Shown piece by piece: positions 1 through 5,786 of a stretch of DNA of 5,930 nucleotides. The stretch spans positions 1 to 5,930 of the forward strand of contig JAFVTZ010000095.1 of NCBI GenBank assembly GCA_017502965.1, given 5' to 3'. The stretch is from Clostridia bacterium (GTDB lineage Bacteria; Bacillota; Clostridia; Oscillospirales; Acutalibacteraceae). The notes under the pieces were generated by a model. It was not told the origin of the DNA, did not search any database, and was given only the letters and a program-made list of their open reading frames with translations. A program made the translations under genes and the position numbers. Within the stretch, counting starts at the first letter, position 1; each line of letters opens with the position of its first letter.

Positions 1-504
1 AGCGAAACAGTTGAGAAGATACAGAAACTTGAAGGCATTGATGTTATCCAGTCACAGAGCGACCTCGCTGACAAAATTTCCGCAATAAAGAACGGTGTCG
101 GCGTAGCTGGTATATGGATAATAGCCATTCTTATGGTAATTTCACTGGTTATCGTTTCAAATACCATCCGTGTTACAATGTATAACCGCAAACTTGAAAT
201 CAGCATAATGAAAGCCGTAGGCGCTACCGATGCATTTGTAAGAATTCCCTTTGTTGTTGAGGGTGTGCTTATCGGTATTATTTCTGCGCTTATTGCCGAA
301 GGTTTGCTATATTTCTGCTACAGGGTAGCGACCGAAACCATTATCACCACACTCGGCACATCAGAAATTGTAAAATACGGAGACGTAGCCCTTTGGCTGT
401 TGCTCGTATTTATCGGTATCGGTGTGTTTGCAGGTATTTTAGGCAGTGTTATTATGATAAGCAAATATCTGCGCCGCGAAGGCAGTGAATTTGCTGCAAT
501 TTAG
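1..504 (+). CDS. ftsX: Cell-division ABC transporter permease FtsX, C-terminal part (5' end outside window)
   Basis: The reading frame is open from base 1 and ends at TAG 502-504, giving 167 residues of a protein whose start lies upstream. FtsX is the membrane subunit of FtsEX. With the ATPase FtsE it relays the state of the division machinery to peptidoglycan hydrolases outside the cell. What is visible is the end of the extracellular loop (residues 1-33), then three hydrophobic segments at about 35-57, 84-108 and 128-154. Between the first and second is the family-typical cytoplasmic stretch with RKLEISIMKAVGAT (63-76), followed by PFVVEG (83-88). The short tail ends in a basic KYLRRE. A secreted M23 hydrolase starts 16 bp downstream, a classic FtsX context. 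Other ABC permeases of the FtsX/MacB superfamily share the fold, but the neighbour and the motif favour FtsX. ftsE is expected just upstream but cannot be seen. Confidence 0.9.
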   Translation, partial: SETVEKIQKLEGIDVIQSQSDLADKISAIKNGVGVAGIWIIAILMVISLVIVSNTIRVTMYNRKLEISIMKAVGATDAFVRIPFVVEGVLIGIISALIAEGLLYFCYRVATETIITTLGTSEIVKYGDVALWLLLVFIGIGVFAGILGSVIMISKYLRREGSEFAAI

Positions 505-510
505 TACATC

Positions 511-516
511 AGGAGG
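511..516 (+). promoter_or_regulatory. Ribosome binding site that fixes the start of the M23 hydrolase
   Basis: AGGAGG sits 4 nt before ATG 521. This strong site favours 521 over the in-frame upstream ATG at 485, which overlaps the end of ftsX, has no such site, and would put 12 polar or mixed residues before the signal peptide. Confidence 0.85.
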
Positions 517-520
517 ATTT

Positions 521-1738
521 ATGAAAAAAACTACCGGAAGTATTATCTCTTTAATACTTTGTGTAATTATAACTATAATTTCTTTTTCCTGCGGTTTTAC
601 AGCACTTGCTGCTTCTAAATCTCAGTTAGAAAAAGATATAGCAGCTTTGCAAAGCCAGTCTGCAAAACTCGAAAAAGAAATTAAGGACCTTAAAAACAAA
701 AAAGCAGGTCAGCAGGCTATTGTTGACGCCATTCAGAAGAAAATTTCGAACACTCAGGCTCAGATTCTTCGTTGCAACCGTGAGATTGACTCAATAAACG
801 GAAAAATCAGCGAAAACAAAGCCGAAATCGATAAAATGAACAACCAGATAGACGATCTGAAACTCCAGTTCAAAAAACGAATCAGAGCAATTTATATGAG
901 CGGTTCTGACAGTTCGATAAGTATTCTTTTAGGAGCGGATTCTTTTTCCGATTATCTCCAGCTTTCTCAACTCACCGCTTCTGTTTCTGCACGTGACCGC
1001 GCAATGATTGAAGATATTGTAAAAGAAATTGATAAAATCAGCGTAAAAATAGCAGAAAATGAAAAACTGCTTGAAAGCCAGGTCGCGATTAAAGAAACCA
1101 TTGCCGCTCAGCAAAAAGAACTTGAAGCACAGGAAAATGAGGCTGCAGGAATACTTAACAGCATCGCATCCGAGCAAAAGGATGTTGAAACTGACAATAA
1201 GGAAATTGAGGCCGAAATTGCTGCAAAGAAAAAGGAACTTAATAAAATTGTAGGTTCCAGTTCGGGCAAAAACTTTATAAACCCGAACTCCGGTCTTGCA
1301 TGGCCCGTTCCAAGTTGTTTCTCAATAAGCTCTTATTACGGTTCCAGATGGGGAAGAATGCACAACGGCGTTGATATCGCAGGCGGCGGAATTTACGGTA
1401 AACCCATTGTCGCTATGGCTGACGGTGATGTTTACATTGTTTATTCAAGTTGCCCTCACCGTTCAAAGAGACCTATGTGTAGTTGCGGCGGCGGTTACGG
1501 AAACTATGTTGCTATTGATCACGGAAAAATCAAAATCAACGGAAAAACCTCAAATTATAAGGCTTATTACGCTCATATGGACAGCGTTGCTGTAAGAAAC
1601 GGTCAACATGTAAAACAAGGTCAGGTTATCGGCTATGTAGGAACTACAGGCCGTTCAACAGGCTATCACCTGCATTTCGGTATTCTTGTAAACAATTCTT
1701 GGGTAAATCCTTTGAATTACTTTAAGAGTGCAGGCTGA
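521..1738 (+). CDS. Secreted coiled-coil murein hydrolase with M23 (LytM) peptidase domain, likely FtsEX partner
   Basis: The protein has 405 residues. Residues 1-31 form a signal peptide: MKK, a hydrophobic core (8-22), and a cleavage site near ALAA (28-31). Two long coiled-coil stretches (about 33-120 and 160-245) flank a short region at 119-163 (RIRAIYMSGSDSSISILLGA, then a SFSDYL segment) that resembles the N-terminal regulatory domains of EnvC, PcsB and CwlO-type FtsEX partners. The C-terminal M23 domain spans about 258-401. It keeps HNGVD (H281, D285), YAHM (H352) and HLHF (H383, H385), so the zinc site and catalytic histidines are complete. It should therefore cleave peptidoglycan cross-bridges or stem peptides outside the membrane, with the coiled coil docking to the FtsX loop. 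E. coli EnvC, in contrast, has a degenerate LytM domain and only activates amidases. An unusual Cys-containing loop (C311, C320, C322) interrupts the domain. Partnership with FtsX is inferred from adjacency and architecture; the substrate bond is unknown. Confidence 0.9.
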   Translation: MKKTTGSIISLILCVIITIISFSCGFTALAASKSQLEKDIAALQSQSAKLEKEIKDLKNKKAGQQAIVDAIQKKISNTQAQILRCNREIDSINGKISENKAEIDKMNNQIDDLKLQFKKRIRAIYMSGSDSSISILLGADSFSDYLQLSQLTASVSARDRAMIEDIVKEIDKISVKIAENEKLLESQVAIKETIAAQQKELEAQENEAAGILNSIASEQKDVETDNKEIEAEIAAKKKELNKIVGSSSGKNFINPNSGLAWPVPSCFSISSYYGSRWGRMHNGVDIAGGGIYGKPIVAMADGDVYIVYSSCPHRSKRPMCSCGGGYGNYVAIDHGKIKINGKTSNYKAYYAHMDSVAVRNGQHVKQGQVIGYVGTTGRSTGYHLHFGILVNNSWVNPLNYFKSAG

Positions 1739-1756
1739 TAAATATTATTAAATTTA

Positions 1757-1794
1757 TACCGTCACCGTCAAAATGGCGGTGGCGGTACTTTTTT
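1757..1794 (+). terminator. Intrinsic terminator after ftsX-hydrolase operon
   Basis: A 13-bp stem pairs 1757-1769 (TACCGTCACCGTC) with 1775-1787 (GGCGGTGGCGGTA) around a 5-nt loop. C1788 and then six T residues (1789-1794) follow. Two of the pairs are G-U wobbles (1762/1782 and 1768/1776). They pair only in the + strand transcript and would be A-C mismatches on the other strand, so the signal is polar toward + strand transcription. It lies 19 bp after the hydrolase stop codon. Confidence 0.9.
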
Positions 1795-1805
1795 GAGGTT
1801 AAGTT

Positions 1806-2282
1806 ATGAAAATATTCAGAATTACTGTAACAGTTCTGCTTGTAGGGTGGATGATTCTTATTTTCTCTCTTTCTGCCGCAACAGCATCCGAATCCTCTGC
1901 AACAAGCGGCGGTGTGATTGAATTTCTGGCAAAAATTTTTATTGCTGATTTTGATGAAATTTCGGTTTTAGAACAGGAAAGCATTATTGAATCCCTGCAA
2001 TTTATCGTAAGAAAAACCGCTCATTTTACTCTTTACGGCGTATTAGGTGGTCTTGCTTTTCTGAGTGTCATAACTTATACCTCTGTTCCCTTCCCACTCA
2101 GAACTGCTATCAGCGCAGCAATTTGCCTTTTGTATGCAATAAGTGATGAAATTCATCAGATTTTTGTCCCCGGCAGAAGCGGTGAAATAAGAGATGTGTG
2201 TATAGACTTTGCAGGCAGTATGCTCGCAATTCTGATTTTAGTGCTTTTAAGCCGATGGAAAAAACTTAAAAAATTTATTTAG
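1806..2282 (+). CDS. VanZ-family membrane protein
   Basis: This 158-residue protein shows the VanZ family pattern. There is an N-terminal hydrophobic segment (about 5-24) ending in SLSA, an extracytoplasmic stretch (25-65), the RKTAHFTLYGVLG block (69-81), a second and third hydrophobic segment (about 75-91 and 99-114), the SDEIHQIFVPGRSGEIRD block (113-130), and a last membrane segment (about 131-149) with a basic tail WKKLKK. VanZ was named from the teicoplanin-resistance transposon Tn1546, where it lowers teicoplanin susceptibility. Most chromosomal homologues have no known substrate, so glycopeptide resistance should not be assumed here; no van genes are present. GAGG (1795-1798) lies 7 nt before the ATG. 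The terminator just upstream separates it from the hydrolase gene, although readthrough is possible because I see no convincing promoter in the gap. Confidence 0.87.
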   Translation: MKIFRITVTVLLVGWMILIFSLSAATASESSATSGGVIEFLAKIFIADFDEISVLEQESIIESLQFIVRKTAHFTLYGVLGGLAFLSVITYTSVPFPLRTAISAAICLLYAISDEIHQIFVPGRSGEIRDVCIDFAGSMLAILILVLLSRWKKLKKFI

Positions 2283-2299
2283 TGTGGCAGGTGTTATAA

Positions 2300-2776
2300 A
2301 TGAGAAAAAAGAAACTTCTGAAACTCAGCGAAGACCTATTCAACCGCCTTGATGCGGCACAGTTAGCACTCAAAGAAGCAATGCAGGAAAACGAAAACCT
2401 CAAAAAAGAGATTGACATACTAAAAAATGAAAACGAGGCACTTAAAAAGGCGCAACTTCAAAGTGAGCCTTTGAAACAACTTGAAGAAAAAGTTAAAAAG
2501 CAGGCAAATATATCCGAAGATGCCGAGTACGGCTCACAGATAATAGGAAAAATCGTAATCACCGCGGCTACATATTGCAACAATTTAACATCAGTTTCTG
2601 AAAATACCGATGTTAAAGAACTCGTAAACCTGATTTTAGGCAGAACAGAAATCGCCAAAGCCGAAATTTTGAAAATTGTTTCGTCAGACTCGGATTTTTC
2701 TCAGAATACAGAACTTATTGACGCCGTGAAAAATTCCGCTGAAGATTATTTTAACAGTGTTATGGCTCAACTTTAA
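2300..2776 (+). CDS. Hypothetical cytoplasmic coiled-coil protein
   Basis: I do not recognise this 158-residue protein. It has no signal peptide or membrane segment. A basic N-terminus (RKKKLLKL, 2-9) leads into a heptad-rich, highly charged coiled coil (about 13-68), then a region around 75-130 predicted mostly helical, with a single Cys (C93), and a final helix (about 137-157). The layout of a short coiled coil and a small C-terminal helical domain is superficially DivIVA-like or that of a small scaffold, but I see no diagnostic DivIVA N-terminal motif, so no function is assigned. The start is 17 bp after the VanZ stop, and AGGTG (2289-2293) is a weak ribosome binding site, so co-transcription with the VanZ gene is likely. 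Codon use and composition match the preceding genes. No clear intrinsic terminator follows. Confidence 0.75.
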   Translation: MRKKKLLKLSEDLFNRLDAAQLALKEAMQENENLKKEIDILKNENEALKKAQLQSEPLKQLEEKVKKQANISEDAEYGSQIIGKIVITAATYCNNLTSVSENTDVKELVNLILGRTEIAKAEILKIVSSDSDFSQNTELIDAVKNSAEDYFNSVMAQL

Positions 2777-2850
2777 TATTCTGAAACCTTATTTGAACTA
2801 AAAGCACTATATTTTTTAAAAAATTCCGTTAAATTTTTAACTCTCGGCTA

Positions 2851-2879
2851 TTGTGTTTTATGTCGTTTTTTGGTATAAT
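2851..2879 (+). promoter_or_regulatory. Sigma-A promoter with extended -10 for the Fe-S scaffold operon
   Basis: TTGTGT (2851-2856) and TATAAT (2874-2879) are separated by exactly 17 bp, and TGG directly before the -10 box supplies the extended -10 TGn element. Transcription should start near 2886, giving a leader of about 35 nt that ends in AAAGGAG (2906-2912), 8 nt before ATG 2921. A second TATAAT at 2883-2888 has no good -35 partner and may be a minor alternative. No operator-like dyad was found over the promoter. Confidence 0.8.
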
Positions 2880-2920
2880 TATTATAATGTGATATATAAA
2901 TTCTGAAAGGAGTACCATAT

Positions 2921-3613
2921 ATGAACTATTCACATGAAGTAGAAAATATGTGTCCGCTTGCTAAAGGCACATATCACGGTCCCGCTCCCATTCCGGAGGA
3001 GGGCAAATGGGTTCAGGTTAAGGAAGTTAAAGATGTTTCCGGCCTTACCCACGGTATCGGTTGGTGTGCACCTCAGCAGGGCACATGCAAACTTACCCTT
3101 AATGTTAAAGAGGGTATCATTCAGGAGGCTTTGGTTGAAACCATCGGCTGTTCGGGTATGACCCACTCTGCTGCTATGGCTTCTGAAATCCTTGTTGGTA
3201 AAACCATCCTCGAGGCTCTTAATACTGACCTCGTTTGCGATGCTATCAACACCGCTATGCGCGAACTCTTCCTCCAGATTGTTTACGGTCGTACACAGAC
3301 CGCTTTCTCTGAGGACGGTCTTCCCATAGGCGCAGGTCTTGAAGACCTCGGTAAAGGTCTTCGCTCGCAAGTAGGTACTACTTATGCAACTCTTGCAAAA
3401 GGTCCCCGTTACTTAGAACTCGCTGAAGGCTATATCACAAAGATTGCTGTTGACGAGAATGAAACCATTATCGGTTACAAGTTCGTTCACCTCGGCAAAA
3501 TGATGGATATGATCAAAAAAGGTATGGACGCTAATGAGGCTTTGGAAAAAGCCAGCGGACAGTACGGTCGCGTTGATGATGCTGCAAAACTCATCGACCC
3601 CCGTGAAGAATAA
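2921..3613 (+). CDS. NifU/IscU/SufU-like iron-sulfur cluster assembly scaffold protein, extended form
   Basis: This 230-residue protein is cytoplasmic and has no signal or membrane segment. Its central part follows the IscU/SufU N-domain pattern: GIGWCAPQQGTC (45-56), then TIGCSGMTHSAAMASEIL (74-91) and VGKTILEAL (92-100). The last two match the IscU stretch around its second ligand Cys and the following helix. C49 (or C56) and C77 are the plausible cluster ligands; C11 and C106 are also present. By family knowledge such proteins hold nascent Fe-S clusters for transfer. The usual domain is about 125-150 residues, so the N-terminal lead (1-40) and the tail (about 135-230) are additions. No cysteine desulfurase gene is nearby, so the sulfur source must be elsewhere. 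It starts 8 nt after AAAGGAG and ends 18 bp before the GGGtGRT gene, a recurrent pairing in anaerobic Firmicutes as I recall it. Strongly biased codons suggest high expression. A non-assembly Fe-S or metal-binding role is the alternative. Confidence 0.85.
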   Translation: MNYSHEVENMCPLAKGTYHGPAPIPEEGKWVQVKEVKDVSGLTHGIGWCAPQQGTCKLTLNVKEGIIQEALVETIGCSGMTHSAAMASEILVGKTILEALNTDLVCDAINTAMRELFLQIVYGRTQTAFSEDGLPIGAGLEDLGKGLRSQVGTTYATLAKGPRYLELAEGYITKIAVDENETIIGYKFVHLGKMMDMIKKGMDANEALEKASGQYGRVDDAAKLIDPREE

Positions 3614-3631
3614 TTAAGGAGGAAATGAACA

Positions 3632-4633
3632 ATGGCATTATTTGAAAGTTATGACAGAAGAATAAATCAAATAAACGCAGAACTCGCTAAACACGGCATT
3701 TCTTCCATTGAAGAGGCTAAGGAAATCTGCGATAAAGCAGGCGTTGATGCTTACAATATCGTTAAAGGAATTCAGCCTATCTGCTTCGAAAACGCTGCCT
3801 GGGCTTATGTTGTAGGTTGCGCTATCGCTATTAAGGATGAAGTAAAGAGCGCTGCTGAAGCTGCTGAAAAAATCGGCGTAGGTCTCCAGTCTTTCTGCAT
3901 CCCCGGTTCTGTTGCTGACGACCGTAAGGTTGGTCTTGGCCACGGCAACCTCGGTGCAATGCTTCTCCGTGAAGAAACCAAATGTTTTGCTTTCCTCGCA
4001 GGTCACGAATCTTTCGCTGCTGCTGAGGGTGCTATCGGCTTGGCAAGAAGCGCAAACAAGGCTCGTAAAGAACCTCTCCGTGTTGTTCTTAACGGTCTTG
4101 GCAAAGACGCTGCTAAGATTATCTCCAGAATCAACGGCTTTACCTATGTTCAGACTAAGTTTGACTACTATACCGGTGAACTCGAGATAGTCGAAGAAAC
4201 CGCTTATTCAAACGGCGAACGCGCTAAAGTTCGTTGCTACGGTGCTGACGATGTTCGCGAAGGCGTTGCTATAATGCACAAAGAGGGTGTTGATGTTTCC
4301 ATTACAGGTAACTCCACCAACCCCACCCGCTTCCAGCATCCCGTTGCAGGCACATATAAGAAAGAATGCATCGAGCAGGGCAAGAAATACTTCTCTGTAG
4401 CTTCAGGCGGCGGTACAGGACGTACTCTCCACCCTGACAATATGGCAGCAGGCCCCGCTTCCTACGGTATGACCGATACAATGGGCCGTATGCACTCTGA
4501 CGCTCAGTTTGCAGGATCAAGCTCTGTTCCTGCTCATGTTGAGATGATGGGTCTTATCGGTGCTGGTAACAACCCAATGGTTGGTATGACTGTTGCTTGT
4601 GCAGTTGCAGTTAACGAAGCACTTAATAAATAA
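3632..4633 (+). CDS. GGGtGRT-family protein of unknown function
   Basis: The protein has 333 residues and carries the motif that names the family, GGGTGRT (259-265), followed by LHPDNMAAGPASYGMTDTMG (266-285). Other glycine- and asparagine-rich blocks are NGLGKDA (154-160), SITGNSTNPTRFQHP (223-237) and GAGNNPMVGMT (310-320). It has eight cysteines (33, 51, 64, 89, 118, 202, 246, 323), no signal peptide and no obvious membrane helix. The GGGTGRT stretch is not a canonical Walker A because R replaces the Lys; phosphate or nucleotide binding is only a guess. AAGGAGG (3616-3622) lies 9 nt before ATG 3632. An out-of-frame ATG at 3625 sits too close to that site. Together with the scaffold gene 18 bp upstream it forms a two-gene operon, so a role with Fe-S clusters is inferred from context only. 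Codon bias matches that of the scaffold gene. Confidence 0.85.
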   Translation: MALFESYDRRINQINAELAKHGISSIEEAKEICDKAGVDAYNIVKGIQPICFENAAWAYVVGCAIAIKDEVKSAAEAAEKIGVGLQSFCIPGSVADDRKVGLGHGNLGAMLLREETKCFAFLAGHESFAAAEGAIGLARSANKARKEPLRVVLNGLGKDAAKIISRINGFTYVQTKFDYYTGELEIVEETAYSNGERAKVRCYGADDVREGVAIMHKEGVDVSITGNSTNPTRFQHPVAGTYKKECIEQGKKYFSVASGGGTGRTLHPDNMAAGPASYGMTDTMGRMHSDAQFAGSSSVPAHVEMMGLIGAGNNPMVGMTVACAVAVNEALNK

Positions 4634-4637
4634 GGAT

Positions 4638-4663
4638 TTATGCGGTTTTTCACAACCTCATAA
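4638..4663 (+). repeat. Imperfect inverted repeat just after the GGGtGRT gene
   Basis: TTATGcGGTT (4638-4647) pairs with AACCtCATAA (4654-4663): nine pairs, one C/T mismatch, 6-nt loop. It begins 4 bases after the stop codon. No T-tract follows, so by itself it is not an intrinsic terminator. It could stabilise the 3' end of the operon transcript or be a remnant; function unknown. Confidence 0.4.
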
Positions 4664-4697
4664 ACTAACCCATTCAAAAAAATCGAACAAATAACAG

Positions 4698-4745
4698 TTG
4701 GACACATCATTTTAAGGTTTTTACCTATGATGTGTCCAATTTTTT
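4698..4745 (+). terminator. Two-tier hairpin terminator closing the scaffold/GGGtGRT operon
   Basis: TTGGACACATCAT (4698-4710) pairs perfectly over 13 bp with ATGATGTGTCCAA (4727-4739). After a one-sided TTTA bulge (4711-4714), an inner AGGT (4715-4718) pairs with ACCT (4723-4726) around a TTTT loop. Six T residues (4740-4745) follow, as in a rho-independent terminator. It lies 64 bp after the GGGtGRT stop and only 16 bp before the recombinase ATG, so it also insulates the recombinase from the strong upstream operon. Confidence 0.8.
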
Positions 4746-4749
4746 ATGT

Positions 4750-4753
4750 GAGG
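4750..4753 (+). promoter_or_regulatory. Ribosome binding site favouring the ATG 4762 start of the recombinase
   Basis: GAGG (within GTGAGG 4748-4753) lies 8 nt before ATG 4762. The alternative GTG at 4732 is inside the right arm of the terminator hairpin and has no ribosome binding site, and its extra 10 residues do not look like part of the recombinase fold. Confidence 0.6.
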
Positions 4754-4761
4754 TTTTGGAA

Positions 4762-5697
4762 ATGAGAAGACTACAAATGCAAACAACAAATTCAATTACT
4801 TTTGAGCAAGGGTGCAACAAATATCTTGATAATTGCCGACAACGCAATTTAAGACAAGGCACAATCAATCACTACAAACAAAGTTACACACAGTTCTATA
4901 AATTTTTTGAGCCTGAAACACCAATAGAACAAATAACAGAAAAGTCATATAACAGTTATGTGTTACATTTGCGCAAGACATTAAACAATGATGTTAGTAT
5001 TAACTCATATTTGCGTGATTTTATTACTACAATGCATTTTCTAATGAATGAGGGTTATTTATCCCCTTTTAAAATGCAGGCGATAAAGGTCGATAAAAAC
5101 CATGTGGAAACATACACAGATGATGAACTAAAAACTTTGTTGGCAAAGCCAAATGTAAAAAAGTGTTCATTTACAGAATATCAATGTTGGGTAATGACAA
5201 ACTTTTTATTCTGCACAGGTGTAAGACAACGCAGTTTAATGTTTATTAAAGTAAAAGACATTGATTTTGATAATCATGTGGTATATGTTAATGTAACAAA
5301 GAACAGAAAGCCGCTAATTGTGCCGCTCAACCTAACAATGATAAATATATTAAGTGAATACTTGAAATATAGACAATACAAAAGTAAAGAAGATTTTTTG
5401 TTTTGTAATGTTTTCGGACAACAACTTGTAAAAAGCACTTCTTATCACATGCTTTATGAATACAACAAGCGGCGCGGTGTTGAAACAACAGGCATACACA
5501 GATACAGACACACATTTGCGAAACATTGGATTTTAAGCGGTGGGAATGTTGTATCACTTTCGCGCTTGCTTGGGCATAGTAGCCTTGAAATAACACAGAA
5601 TTACATAAATCTGCTTGTAAGTGATGTTGCAAAGCAGGTTAATGAAATAAATCTACTTGATAAGTTTAGCGGCAAATGCAGTATAAAAATGCGTTAA
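4762..5697 (+). CDS. Tyrosine recombinase/phage-type integrase (XerC/D-like)
   Basis: The 311-residue protein has the usual two-domain plan: an N-terminal SAM-like core-binding domain (about 12-103) and a catalytic domain (about 115-290). The catalytic set appears complete: R155 in CTGVRQ, a beta-hairpin Lys (K180 or K183) in TKNRKP, H246 and R249 in HRYRHT, H272 in LLGHSS, and the nucleophile Y281 in QNYINL, nine residues after H272 as is typical. The length is normal for an integrase without a large N-terminal arm-binding domain. Such enzymes break and rejoin DNA at specific sites. Its DNA is far more AT-rich than the preceding operon (5341-5400 has 11 G/C of 60, against 34 of 60 at 4441-4500), which points to horizontal acquisition. 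No excisionase, relaxase or cargo gene is visible, so a chromosomal XerC/D is possible but less likely than the integrase of a small or degraded mobile element. No clear promoter precedes it. Confidence 0.88.
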   Translation: MRRLQMQTTNSITFEQGCNKYLDNCRQRNLRQGTINHYKQSYTQFYKFFEPETPIEQITEKSYNSYVLHLRKTLNNDVSINSYLRDFITTMHFLMNEGYLSPFKMQAIKVDKNHVETYTDDELKTLLAKPNVKKCSFTEYQCWVMTNFLFCTGVRQRSLMFIKVKDIDFDNHVVYVNVTKNRKPLIVPLNLTMINILSEYLKYRQYKSKEDFLFCNVFGQQLVKSTSYHMLYEYNKRRGVETTGIHRYRHTFAKHWILSGGNVVSLSRLLGHSSLEITQNYINLLVSDVAKQVNEINLLDKFSGKCSIKMR

Positions 5698-5730
5698 ATA
5701 GAATAATGCGGCATAGGTAAAAAGTATCTG

Positions 5731-5770
5731 TTTTAAATTAGTATAAATCAGCATAAATTAAAACAAATTG
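5731..5770 (+). repeat. Four 10-bp phased AT-rich near-repeats after the recombinase
   Basis: Consecutive decamers TTTTAAATTA, GTATAAATCA, GCATAAATTA and AAACAAATTG each carry AAAT at the same phase. The second and third match at 8 of 10 positions. Phasing of A-tracts at helical repeat length can bend DNA, and short direct repeats near an integrase gene can be arm-type binding sites. Both ideas are inference, and AT-richness alone may explain the similarity. Confidence 0.4.
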
Positions 5771-5786
5771 AAACCGCTCCCACACC

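Noticed and set aside
485..520. Upstream in-frame ATG at 485 as start of the M23 hydrolase
   Set aside because: It overlaps the end of ftsX, lacks a ribosome binding site and precedes the signal peptide; ATG 521 has AGGAGG 4 nt upstream.
578..600. Possible lipobox at C24 of the M23 hydrolase signal peptide (SFSC)
   Set aside because: Residues before the Cys do not fit the [LVI][ASTVI][GAS]C pattern, and a good signal peptidase I site (ALAA) follows a few residues later.
1806..2282. VanZ protein as evidence of glycopeptide resistance
   Set aside because: VanZ-family proteins are common in Firmicute chromosomes, and no vanHAX or vanRS genes occur here.
2812..2838. AT-only hairpin as terminator of the VanZ/coiled-coil operon
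   Set aside because: AAAAATT/AATTTTT with a 6-nt loop has no G-C pair, so the stem would be too weak; similar pairings are expected by chance in such AT-rich DNA.
2930..3370. Long antisense reading frame opposite the Fe-S scaffold gene
   Set aside because: It is a shadow of the codon-biased + strand gene, with no ribosome binding site or recognisable domain.
4732..4761. GTG 4732 as start of the recombinase
   Set aside because: It lies inside the terminator hairpin arm and has no ribosome binding site; ATG 4762 with GAGG at 8 nt is better.
4640..5711. ATGCGG at 4640-4645 and 5706-5711 as direct repeats bounding a recombinase element
   Set aside because: A 6-bp match between two flanks of this size is expected several times by chance, and the match does not extend.
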